A DNA stretch of 6,915 nt from Bacteroidota bacterium. GTDB lineage: Bacteria > Bacteroidota > Ignavibacteria > Ignavibacteriales > Ignavibacteriaceae. This document shows, in pieces, positions 1 to 6,762 of the stretch (its first letter is position 1; each line of letters opens with the position of its first letter). The stretch covers positions 1 through 6,915 of the forward strand of contig JADFGB010000056.1 in NCBI GenBank assembly GCA_022567875.1, given 5' to 3'. Made by a program: the position numbers and the translations under genes. A model generated the notes under the pieces. That model searched no databases. It was not told where the DNA came from and worked only from the letters and a program-made list of their open reading frames with translations.

Positions 1-296
1 GTTCCTCCTTTTTTCCAATATTCCTTGGGTGTTCCTATTGCATATATTGGAAATTTTACCATACTTACTTTATGTGGTACAAATGAAACCATTGTTTTGT
101 GTTGTCTTATTTCCACCTTGCATTCTTGTCCACGTTCTAACTCAAATTTAGGACCAAACAGTTTTTCAAATACTCCTTCACACCAACCATCTTATGGTGT
201 TATTTTGTAATTTTGATAGAAAACATCATAAACATCTTCCTCTCTTCTTTTTCTAATAGTTAATCCACTGTTGTGTGCTTTAATTATTTTACTCAT
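1..296 (-). pseudogene. Partial gene of unknown function, interrupted by an in-frame TAA
   Basis: On the minus strand an ATG at 296-294 opens a frame that runs to the window edge (97 sense codons) with a single stop, TAA at 194-192 (codon 35). The first part reads MSKIIKAHNSGLTIRKRR and continues to ...YKITP; after the stop it resumes DGWCEGVFEKLFGPKFELER and continues to ...PKEYWKKGG. The sequence before and after the stop looks like ordinary soluble, charged protein, and no other stop occurs in that frame, so this is probably one gene with a nonsense change, a base error (CAA or GAA to TAA would repair it), or stop recoding. A strong Shine-Dalgarno site precedes the ATG. I do not recognise the family; a phage or plasmid origin is a guess. 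Its 3' end is outside the window. The plus-strand frame at 25-210 is a shadow of it. Confidence 0.55.
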
Positions 297-1047
297 GGTT
301 TTCTCCTTTGTTTTTTTTATTTTTGTTATGTCTATCTCTCTTATCTCATATTATGAGTTTACAACTTTTATAAAAAAAATTGATATAAGCGCAAACTTTT
401 GGGTTGGACTAGGGGGAGTTTTATTTGTGCTGTTTAATAGTAAATATCATTATTTAGACACTTACTCTTTTGTGCTACTATTTATGTTGGTGCTATCTTC
501 ATTTGAGCTTTTTAGAAAAAAAGGCTCTGCCATTGCTAATATTGGGTCTACATTAATGAGTGTTTTTTACATCGGATTTTTTGCAAGTGCAATAATAGGT
601 ATTAGAGAAATATATCCAGATATTGGCAGTCTATATAGCAGAGGGGGCTACATTATTATTTCTATTTTTACCACTATTTGGATTTGTGATTCGGCAGCAT
701 TTTTCGGAGGTACGGCATTCGGCAAACATAAATTATTTCCTAGAGTTAGTCCTAAAAAAAGTTGGGAAGGAGCAATTTTTGGATTTTTATTCGCAATAGG
801 AACTATGGCTCTTGCTAAAGTAATTATATTGGATTTCTTAAGTTGGCAAACGATTATCTCAATTGGATTTATAATAGGTGTTTTTGGTCAAATTGGTGAT
901 TTAATTGAATCATTATTTAAAAGATCTGCAAATGTAAAAGACTCATCTAATCTGATTCCGGGGCACGGCGGAATATTTGACAGATTTGATTCTCTCCTAT
1001 TCTCCTCTCCTATAATTTTTTTATATCTTTCATACTTTGGTAAATAA
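271..1047 (+). CDS. cdsA: Phosphatidate cytidylyltransferase (CDP-diacylglycerol synthase), N-terminus replaced
   Basis: This integral membrane enzyme makes CDP-diacylglycerol from phosphatidate and CTP, the precursor of bacterial phospholipids. The complete CDP-diglyceride synthetase signature is present near the C-terminus: S214-L-F-K-R, K223-D224, then P230-G-H-G-G with D237-R-F-D240. A second conserved block has D140 in the segment CDSAAFFGG and SPKKSWEG at residues 160-167. Several hydrophobic segments (about 40-52, 64-80, 91-113, 122-140, 165-185, 190-208, 241-257) fit a polytopic protein. The 258-residue length is deceptive: residues 1 to about 13-19 are translated from the left piece and a T-rich junction, so the native first membrane segment and start codon are lost. 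In-frame ATGs exist at 271, 295 and 328, but none is likely to be the native start. It is first in the core operon, 13 bases before rimO. Function is confident; the start is not. Confidence 0.9.
   Translation: MCALIILLMVFSFVFFIFVMSISLISYYEFTTFIKKIDISANFWVGLGGVLFVLFNSKYHYLDTYSFVLLFMLVLSSFELFRKKGSAIANIGSTLMSVFYIGFFASAIIGIREIYPDIGSLYSRGGYIIISIFTTIWICDSAAFFGGTAFGKHKLFPRVSPKKSWEGAIFGFLFAIGTMALAKVIILDFLSWQTIISIGFIIGVFGQIGDLIESLFKRSANVKDSSNLIPGHGGIFDRFDSLLFSSPIIFLYLSYFGK
303..309 (-). promoter_or_regulatory. Strong Shine-Dalgarno site for the minus-strand gene
   Basis: The minus strand reads AAAGGAG at 309-303, six bases upstream of the ATG at 296-294. This near-perfect anti-16S match, on the strand opposite the cdsA reading, supports the minus-strand frame as the real gene of the left piece and shows that the left piece extends to at least about position 309. 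Confidence 0.6.
311..330. other. Probable left junction between unrelated sequences
   Basis: Left of about 310 lies the Shine-Dalgarno site and start of a minus-strand gene. From 328 onward the plus strand encodes typical CdsA sequence (SISLISYYEF). The two would overlap head to head only if cdsA began with minus-strand regulatory sequence, which is implausible. The tract between them is T-rich (GTTTTTTTTATTTTTGTT), the kind of low-complexity stretch where unrelated reads or molecules can be joined. The exact point cannot be fixed from the sequence. Confidence 0.6.
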
Positions 1048-1060
1048 TTTTTAAGAAATT

Positions 1061-2356
1061 GTGAAAAACAAAGTAAACGTAAATGTAATTACGCTTGGTT
1101 GTTCAAAAAATACCGTTGATTCAGAAAGGTTGATAAGACAACTTAAGTCAAACAAATTTAATTTAATCGATGACCCTAACAAAGCTGATACTGTAATTAT
1201 TAATACTTGTGGTTTTATTGAAGTTGCAAAAGAAGAATCAGTAAATACTATTTTAAGCGCTGTTGAATTAAAGAAAAATGGTAACATAAAGAAAGTAATT
1301 GTTGTCGGATGTCTTTCTGAAAGATATGCAGAAGAATTAAAAACTGATATTCCTGAAGTTGATGCTTTTTACGGAACAGAGAAATATGAAGATATATTAA
1401 ATGAGCTTGGTGGAAAATTAAAAAGAGAGCTTTTAGGTGAGAGAACTTTATCAGGTCCGGCACATACAGCATATTTGAAAATATCAGAGGGTTGTGATCA
1501 TCCTTGTTCCTTTTGTGCAATTCCACTTATGCGAGGTTTACATAAATCAATACCTATTGAAGAACTTGTGAAAGAAGCCGAATTCTTAGTGAAAAATAAG
1601 ACAAAAGAATTAATAATCATTGCACAGGACACAACTGATTACGGGAAAGATATTTACGGCGAAAGGTGTTTACACAAACTTCTCAATGAGCTAAGCAACA
1701 TTGAAGGAGTAGAATGGATTAGATTAATGTATGCCTATCCGTCTCATTTTCCTAAAGAAGTGATAAACGTAATTGCACAAAATAATAAAATCTGTAATTA
1801 TATAGATATACCTCTCCAACATATTTCAGATAGTGTGCTTAAATCTATGAGAAGAGGTGTAACATCCAAAAGAATCAGAGAGCTGATTTATAAATTTAGA
1901 AAGAATATTCCTGATATTGTTTTGCGGACAACTTTTATTGTGGGCTATCCTAATGAAACTGAAGATGATTTTAAGTTGTTATGTAATTATGTAGAAGAAG
2001 TAAAATTTGATAGAATAGGAGTATTTACATTTTCTGTTGAAGAAAACACATCAAGTTTTATTTTAGGAAACCCGGTGCCTGAAAAAATAAAAGAGGAAAG
2101 AAAAAATATTTTAATGGAAATTCAAAAAGAGATTTCATTTAAAAAGAATAAACATTTAATAGGCAGTAATTTATCTGTCTTGATTGAAAGGAAGGAAGGA
2201 GATTATTATATTGGAAGATCTTACAGAGACGCCCCTGAAGTTGACGGAGAAGTATTAATACCTGTGGAAGATAAAAATATAGAATATGGAAATTTTTATG
2301 AAATTGAAATCTATGATTGTAACGAATATGATTTGTTTGGAAAAATCAATAAATAA
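1061..2356 (+). CDS. rimO: Ribosomal protein S12 methylthiotransferase RimO
   Basis: RimO is a radical-SAM enzyme that adds a methylthio group to a conserved aspartate of ribosomal protein S12. The order of domains is complete. The N-terminal MTTase domain has three cluster-binding cysteines, C14 (LGCSKNTVDSE), C50 (INTCGF) and C84 (VVGCLSERY). The radical-SAM domain has the CxxxCxxC motif at C145, C149, C152 followed by AIPLMRG, and IDIPLQHISD further on. A C-terminal TRAM domain spans about 362-430 and contains GRSYRDAPEVDGEV, a form characteristic of RimO rather than the tRNA enzyme MiaB. Length 431 fits the family (E. coli RimO is about 440). The GTG start lies 13 bases after the cdsA stop with no clear Shine-Dalgarno; it was chosen because VNVITLGC follows at the usual distance. 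The GWxTD gene begins 11 bases downstream. No key residue is missing. Confidence 0.96.
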   Translation: MKNKVNVNVITLGCSKNTVDSERLIRQLKSNKFNLIDDPNKADTVIINTCGFIEVAKEESVNTILSAVELKKNGNIKKVIVVGCLSERYAEELKTDIPEVDAFYGTEKYEDILNELGGKLKRELLGERTLSGPAHTAYLKISEGCDHPCSFCAIPLMRGLHKSIPIEELVKEAEFLVKNKTKELIIIAQDTTDYGKDIYGERCLHKLLNELSNIEGVEWIRLMYAYPSHFPKEVINVIAQNNKICNYIDIPLQHISDSVLKSMRRGVTSKRIRELIYKFRKNIPDIVLRTTFIVGYPNETEDDFKLLCNYVEEVKFDRIGVFTFSVEENTSSFILGNPVPEKIKEERKNILMEIQKEISFKKNKHLIGSNLSVLIERKEGDYYIGRSYRDAPEVDGEVLIPVEDKNIEYGNFYEIEIYDCNEYDLFGKINK

Positions 2357-2358
2357 TT

Positions 2359-2364
2359 GGAGGG
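2359..2364 (+). promoter_or_regulatory. Shine-Dalgarno site of the GWxTD gene
   Basis: GGAGGG lies three bases before the ATG at 2368, inside the 11-base gap after rimO. It fixes the start of the GWxTD gene and is the clearest ribosome binding site in the core; the rimO, kinase and Omp85 starts have no comparable match. Confidence 0.6.
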
Positions 2365-2367
2365 AAT

Positions 2368-3654
2368 ATGAATATTAAAGCTAAATATTTATTAATGGTT
2401 GTAATATTATTTACTTCTGTTATTAATGGGCAAAATCAAGAACCGCAAAAAAAAACAATTATTGGAACGAAAGACAGTTTTCACCAAGATATATTAAATT
2501 TCAGATCAGATAAAAAAGGGCAAACAAAAGTAGAGGTTTTTATTCAGGTTCCTTATAGCTCAATTTTGTTTGTAAAAACCGACGACGGGTTTCACGGATT
2601 ATATACAATTACCGTGTCGTTTCTTAATGAAAAAGGCGAAAAATTATTTTCAGAAAAAATTTGGAAAGAAAAAATATTTGTAAAAGATTTTAAAACTACT
2701 TCTTCTAAAAAGATCTCAAACATAAGCCGCCGTACTTTCTATTTACAACCGGGAATGTATTTAGTAAGAACTTCAGTTGAGGATAAGGAAACAAAAAAAG
2801 AATTTGTTAAAACAATAAAATTTATTGTTCGAGATTTTTCACAAGATGTATCTCTTAGCAGTATTTTGTTCATCGTAAATACTAATGTAAAAAATGGTAA
2901 CAGAAAAATAGTGCCTAATGTTTCAAGGAATGTTGCAAATCAAAAAAATGGTATCCCAATTTATTACCAACTTTATTCAAATAAAAAAATGGATGCAATT
3001 GTTTACTATATTATATCCGATAAAGAAGAGGATGATATCTTTAAAGAATCAGAATCTATAAAAGTTGATTCAGGTATAAATAATATTTTTTATACTGCTA
3101 AAGACTTATCAATAAATTTAGGGACATATCAATTTAGCATTGTAATAAAAAATAATGACGATGATAAATTAGCTGAAACTAAAAAAATATTCTTTTCAAA
3201 ATGGGTGGGTGCTCCTTCTAATATTGAAGATTTGGAAACTGCTATTGATCAATTAGAATATATAGCTACAGATGATCAGAAAGATTATATTGAAGAAGGA
3301 AAGACTAAAGAAGAAAGAATCAAAAGGTATATGGAATTTTGGAAATATAAAGATCCTAATCCTATAGACGATGAAAACGAGGTGTTTAATGAATACTACA
3401 GAAGGATTAATCTGGCAAACAATAATTTTTCTCATTATAATAGACCTGGCTGGAAAACTGACCGAGGAATGGTCTTTATTGTTTTAGGTCCACCGAACAA
3501 CATTGATAGTCATCCTTTCGATAGTTTCTCAAAACCTTTTGTTGTATGGGAGTATTATGATTTAAATAGAAGTTTTACCTTTACTGATATAACAGGTTTC
3601 GGAGATTTTAGATTGGCAAACCCGTTGGACTTCAATTATTTCAGGTACAGATGA
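2368..3654 (+). CDS. Secreted GWxTD domain-containing protein
   Basis: The 428-residue product starts with a Sec-type signal peptide: Lys4 and Lys6, hydrophobic core at about 7-19, likely cleavage after G21 (SVING|Q). There is no lipobox cysteine, so it is probably periplasmic or outer-membrane associated, not a lipoprotein. Residues about 25-280 are rich in predicted beta-strand patterns without a family I can name. The C-terminal region, from about 290, is the GWxTD domain: a helical, charged lead-in (YMEFWKYKDPNP), then NNNFSHYNRPGWKTDRGMVF with the name-giving G361-W-K-T-D365, followed by VLGPPNNIDSHPF and WEYYDLNRSFTF. The domain's biochemical role is not established to my knowledge. It ends in a 4-base ATGA overlap with the kinase gene, suggesting coupled translation. 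A run of nine A at 2447-2455 (codons 27-29) is a possible slippage or sequencing-error site, but the frame is intact as given. Confidence 0.85.
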   Translation: MNIKAKYLLMVVILFTSVINGQNQEPQKKTIIGTKDSFHQDILNFRSDKKGQTKVEVFIQVPYSSILFVKTDDGFHGLYTITVSFLNEKGEKLFSEKIWKEKIFVKDFKTTSSKKISNISRRTFYLQPGMYLVRTSVEDKETKKEFVKTIKFIVRDFSQDVSLSSILFIVNTNVKNGNRKIVPNVSRNVANQKNGIPIYYQLYSNKKMDAIVYYIISDKEEDDIFKESESIKVDSGINNIFYTAKDLSINLGTYQFSIVIKNNDDDKLAETKKIFFSKWVGAPSNIEDLETAIDQLEYIATDDQKDYIEEGKTKEERIKRYMEFWKYKDPNPIDDENEVFNEYYRRINLANNNFSHYNRPGWKTDRGMVFIVLGPPNNIDSHPFDSFSKPFVVWEYYDLNRSFTFTDITGFGDFRLANPLDFNYFRYR

Positions 3655-4616
3655 TACTTTCTGTTACAATCAATCCTTTGTTAGAACGTAGATTTTATTT
3701 CATAAGCATTACCAAAGAGAGGGGTAATAGAGCTACACATCAAGAACTGAGAGCAGGCGGAAAGGGAATTAACATAAGCCGTCAGTTAAATAATCTGAAT
3801 ATAAATAACCATTCTTTTATTTTTTTAGGGGGTAAAAACGGCAAATTATTAAGAGAAGTTCTTCAGCAAGAAAAAATTGAATTTACTTCTACTCCTACAA
3901 AATCAGAAACCCGGGACGGCTTTGTAGTTGTTAATGAAAGTAACAACAATGTAACTTCATACTTCGGAATAAATTCACAGATTACATTTGATGAAGTGGA
4001 AGCATTTAAATCTAAACTAAATAAAATGATAATGAATTGTGAGGTTGTTGTTTTTTCTGGTAGTTCACCATGTATGCTGGCTGATTCTATTTTTCCTTAC
4101 GGTATTGAAAAGGCTAATAAATATAATAAAATTTCAGTCTGTGATACTTACGGTCAGCATCTTAAAAATTGTATCGAAAGCTCTCCGACTATAGTGCACA
4201 ATAATATAACTGAGCTTGAGAAAACTTTTAACTTTTCTCTAAATGATGAAAAAAGTAAATTAGAATATCTTGATTCTCTTTATAAAAAAAATATTAAACA
4301 AGTGTATTTAACGGATGATGAGAATCCTTTCTATGCTTCTAATTTCGATTTCCATTTTAAAATATTTCCACCGCAAATAAATAAAGTAGATTCCCTTGGC
4401 AGCGGCGATAGTTTTACAGCAGGAATAATTTATGCTTGGCATAATAATTTAGCATTTGAAGCAGGATTAAAGATTGCTTCAGCTTTAGGTTCTACTAATG
4501 TAAAATATACAGATACATCAAACGTAAATTTTAATGAAGCCCAAAAATTAATTGATAATATTGTTGTAAATTCGGTTGGTAAAAAAATAATTAGAATTGA
4601 TGTCACACCCACTTAA
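3651..4616 (+). CDS. PfkB-family sugar(-phosphate) kinase, 1-phosphofructokinase-like, divergent
   Basis: The family phosphorylates sugars or sugar phosphates with ATP; the closest look is the 1-phosphofructokinase/tagatose-6-phosphate kinase (FruK/LacC) branch, with similar length (321 residues). Visible motifs are the N-terminal TINPLLERRF (usually TLNPALDRT), AGGKGINISRQL (the GGKGxN substrate/lid motif), VVFSGSSP, and the C-terminal GSGDSFTAG with the presumed catalytic base D253. Odd points: Glu replaces the usual Asp in the NPxxD motif; the KPN-x-x-E motif reads HNNITE; and the usual SLG-x-x-G segment before the anion hole reads YLTDDENPFY. Fold and kinase class are well supported; the substrate is not. 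The gene starts at the ATG sharing ATGA with the GWxTD stop and overlaps the Omp85 gene by 17 bases, so it belongs to the same transcript. No sugar-transport gene is adjacent to suggest a substrate. Confidence 0.82.
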   Translation: MILSVTINPLLERRFYFISITKERGNRATHQELRAGGKGINISRQLNNLNINNHSFIFLGGKNGKLLREVLQQEKIEFTSTPTKSETRDGFVVVNESNNNVTSYFGINSQITFDEVEAFKSKLNKMIMNCEVVVFSGSSPCMLADSIFPYGIEKANKYNKISVCDTYGQHLKNCIESSPTIVHNNITELEKTFNFSLNDEKSKLEYLDSLYKKNIKQVYLTDDENPFYASNFDFHFKIFPPQINKVDSLGSGDSFTAGIIYAWHNNLAFEAGLKIASALGSTNVKYTDTSNVNFNEAQKLIDNIVVNSVGKKIIRIDVTPT

Positions 4617-6366
4617 AATTTTATTATCTATACATCTTTTATTCAACACCTTTTTATATTCTCAAACAATTGGCACAATAAAGCTAAATGGAAATAAAGA
4701 CTTTAACAAAAGTGATTATTTTGAGTGGATAAATATTTTCCCCGGTCAGAGTATGTATGCGGGGATAAAAGATACCATTATAAAAAAAATTTCTTTCAAC
4801 TTAAATCAAAGAGGATATTTCGACTATAAATTCCTGGAAATAAATTTTGATTCAAACAAGACTACAAATAATGTTGATATAACAATTAATATTAACGAAG
4901 GAGTACCGACATTTTTTAATAAAGTAAATGTTGAAAATGTTTCCAAAACTGATTCAAATTTTGTAATCTCTTCATTTAATAATTTAACAGGGGAAATATT
5001 CAATAAATATGATTTAGAGAATACTATTTCAGAAATATTAACCTACTACGAAAATAACGGAAATCCTTTTGCAGTTATAAAGATAAAATATTTTCATTTT
5101 TATAAAGACACTTTAAGCGGTAAAAGTTTTACAGATATTTTCCTTTTAATTGATATAAAAAAGAAAAGCAGGATTAATAAAATTGAAATACATGGTAACA
5201 AAAAAACCAAAGACTATGTTTTAATCAGGGAATTAAGGATAGCTTCAGGACAAGAATACTCACAGCAAAACATAAATATTTTATCTGAAAGATTAAACAA
5301 ACTGGGTTTCTTTAAACCTGTTAAAAAACCTGAATATTATATTAATTCAAAAGGAGAGGGTGTACTATCTTTTGATGTACAAGAAATACAAACAAATAAT
5401 TTTGATGGAATAATAGGCTATATCCCCGGTGGAAGAAATAACGAAAGTGGGTTTGTTACCGGTTTAGTAAATATTAATTTAAGGAATTTGCTTGGCACTG
5501 GAAGAGCCATCTCAATAAAATGGCAGAGACTGAACCGCTCTTCTCAGCTACTTGATCTTAATTATTTAGAACCTTGGCTGTTTGGTTTGCCTCTAAATTT
5601 ATCTACAAGGATATTTCAGCGTAAGCAGGACTCATCATACGTGCAGAGAACATTCGATATTTCACTCCAATATTTGGCAACGGATGTTTTATCTGCGGGA
5701 GTTACTTTGTCACTTGAATCCGTGATACCCACGGATAACGGAAATTCCAGGTTTACTGTTTTTAATTCAACAATTGTAAATACCGGATTAAATTTAAAAT
5801 TAGATACACGCAATGACTTGTATTCACCCACCAAAGGCATATTATTTGTCAATTCATATTCTTTCAGAAGGAAATCTATAAATGGACCTTCTCAATTTAT
5901 TGCGCCGACAACAGCAAGAAATATAAATCTTCAAAAAATAGAACTTTCTTTTGATGCTTATTTTTCTTTTGTTAACAGGCAAGTGCTTGCCGTAAAACTT
6001 CACGGCGGTGAATTGCGTGGTCCCTTTTTTGAAACGAGCGACTTATTTAGAATGGGCGGCTTTAATTCTTTAAGAGGGTATAAAGAAGATCAATTTCTCG
6101 GCTCAAGGATTATTTGGGCAAATTTGGAATATCGATTTCTTCTTACTGAACGCACTTACTTTTTCCTTTTCTTTGATAACGGATATTTCCTTCGAAAAGA
6201 AGATGCAATTAGAAACATTCCTAAGATTGAAGGTTATAAGACGGGCTATGGACTAGGAATAAATCTTGAAACAGGTTTGGGTATTCTTGGTGTTAGTTTT
6301 GCAATAGGGGAGGGAGATTCTTTCTCTGACGGAAAAATACACTTCGGAATAATAAATAATTTTTAG
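4600..6366 (+). CDS. Omp85-family outer-membrane protein (BamA/TamA-like)
   Basis: Omp85 proteins insert or export proteins at the outer membrane. The 588-residue product has a signal peptide (hydrophobic segment about 5-19, likely cleavage after S21), then about 240 residues that divide into three POTRA-like repeats near 23-100, 104-188 and 191-262; the third is clearest (RINKIEIHGNKKTKDYVLIR, followed by RLNKLGFFKPV). From about 265 to the end lies a beta-barrel of about 320 residues, enough for 16 strands, with the conserved loop-6 motif L491-R-G-Y494 in GGFNSLRGYKEDQFLGS and a C-terminal Phe (INNF), as expected for barrel assembly. Three POTRAs and about 580 residues match TamA length better than five-POTRA BamA, so it may be a second Omp85 and not the essential insertase. 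Start: ATG at 4600; TTG at 4597 is also in frame. It overlaps the kinase gene by 17 bases with no strong ribosome binding site, implying translational coupling. It is the last gene of the core. Confidence 0.88.
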   Translation: MSHPLKILLSIHLLFNTFLYSQTIGTIKLNGNKDFNKSDYFEWINIFPGQSMYAGIKDTIIKKISFNLNQRGYFDYKFLEINFDSNKTTNNVDITININEGVPTFFNKVNVENVSKTDSNFVISSFNNLTGEIFNKYDLENTISEILTYYENNGNPFAVIKIKYFHFYKDTLSGKSFTDIFLLIDIKKKSRINKIEIHGNKKTKDYVLIRELRIASGQEYSQQNINILSERLNKLGFFKPVKKPEYYINSKGEGVLSFDVQEIQTNNFDGIIGYIPGGRNNESGFVTGLVNINLRNLLGTGRAISIKWQRLNRSSQLLDLNYLEPWLFGLPLNLSTRIFQRKQDSSYVQRTFDISLQYLATDVLSAGVTLSLESVIPTDNGNSRFTVFNSTIVNTGLNLKLDTRNDLYSPTKGILFVNSYSFRRKSINGPSQFIAPTTARNINLQKIELSFDAYFSFVNRQVLAVKLHGGELRGPFFETSDLFRMGGFNSLRGYKEDQFLGSRIIWANLEYRFLLTERTYFFLFFDNGYFLRKEDAIRNIPKIEGYKTGYGLGINLETGLGILGVSFAIGEGDSFSDGKIHFGIINNF

Positions 6367-6371
6367 TAAAT

Positions 6372-6390
6372 TTAAAAAATAGTTTTTTAA
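6372..6390 (+). terminator. Possible weak terminator after the Omp85 gene
   Basis: Just past the Omp85 stop an inverted repeat TTAAAAAA / TTTTTTAA with the loop TAG forms an 8-base all-A/T stem followed by ATTT. It is in the right place for the end of the operon and has a U-rich arm, but the stem has no G/C pair and would be weak, and such a pattern is common by chance in AT-rich DNA. Confidence 0.25.
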
Positions 6391-6420
6391 TTTCCGTAGT
6401 GACGACTTGGTGAGTCGTCT
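6391..6420. other. Probable right junction between unrelated sequences
   Basis: Up to about 6390 the DNA is the AT-rich tail of the core operon. From about 6407 it encodes the middle of a DnaC/IstB-type ATPase in GC-rich DNA, with no room for that protein's N-terminal half: an in-frame TAG stands at 6380-6382. The abrupt composition change and the headless gene place a join in this interval, which also holds a perfect hairpin. Confidence 0.6.
6401..6419. repeat. Perfect 7-bp inverted repeat at the right junction
   Basis: GACGACT (6401-6407) and AGTCGTC (6413-6419) are exact reverse complements around the loop TGGTG. It may be an intergenic palindrome of the core genome cut at its right end (the left arm continues outward as TAGT, but the right arm is followed by TTAAAG, which does not pair), or a chance palindrome within ATPase codons, since the same bases read DDLVSRL. 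It appears once here. Confidence 0.4.
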
Positions 6421-6721
6421 TAAAGAATCTATCTCAGATAATACCACCGAGCAGATGATGACCGGGCTCAAGAGGCTGCCTGCCCTGATACTCGACGACT
6501 GGGGTCAAAACTATGACACCCCTTGGGAACGCCAAAAGCTCGAGGAAATTGTTGTTGCCAGGGAAAGGGAAGGGCTTATTACTATAATCACCACTAACCT
6601 TGAGCTGGACCAGTTGCCGGAGCGCATCGTATCCCGGGGCCGGGATGCTGTTGAGGCGGTGATACTATTAAATAGCGCTGGTGATTATCGGCCGAAGAAG
6701 AAAGCAAGGAAGGGCGGCTAA
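6407..6721 (+). CDS. DnaC/IstB-type AAA+ ATPase, C-terminal half only
   Basis: Proteins of this group load replicative helicase (DnaC, phage loaders) or assist IS21 transposition (IstB). The fragment, about 104 residues, reads RLKESISDNTTEQ, then the Walker B segment LPALILDDWG, then sensor-1-like ITIITTNLELDQL and the arginine-finger region PERIVSRGRDA, ending in the basic tail PKKKARKGG. Walker A and the nucleotide-binding N-terminal half are absent. The frame is open back to 6383, after TAG at 6380-6382, but bases before about 6395-6407 probably belong to the AT-rich core, so TTG at 6407 is only the first formal start, not a real one. A following small zinc-finger gene and no visible istA favour a phage or plasmid helicase loader over IstB, though only a little context is seen. 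GC content is far above that of the core. Confidence 0.72.
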   Translation: MVSRLKESISDNTTEQMMTGLKRLPALILDDWGQNYDTPWERQKLEEIVVAREREGLITIITTNLELDQLPERIVSRGRDAVEAVILLNSAGDYRPKKKARKGG

Positions 6722-6762
6722 AGTGGATAAGAAAAAATGGTCACCCGAGAGGATATAGAGAG

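Noticed and set aside
25..210. Plus-strand reading frame of 61 codons in the left piece.
   Set aside because: It is antisense to the minus-strand frame, which has a strong Shine-Dalgarno site and more protein-like sequence; the plus frame has no ribosome binding site and reads as low-quality Cys/Ser/Thr-rich sequence.
1051..1526. Minus-strand frames opposite rimO, and similar ones opposite the GWxTD, kinase and Omp85 genes.
   Set aside because: They overlap strongly supported plus-strand genes, lack ribosome binding sites and are shadows of AT-rich codon use.
1061..2356. MiaB (tRNA methylthiotransferase) instead of RimO.
   Set aside because: The TRAM segment GRSYRDAPEVDGEV and the LGCSKNTVDSE start are the RimO forms.
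6407..6721. IS21 transposon (istA/istB pair).
   Set aside because: No IstA-like integrase, no terminal repeats, and the gene behind the ATPase is a small Cys-rich frame; a phage or plasmid helicase loader fits at least as well.
6722..6756. Tiny GTG-started frame after the ATPase (VDKKKWSPERI).
   Set aside because: It stops after 11 codons, has no recognisable match, and lies in a 41-base gap; treated as intergenic.
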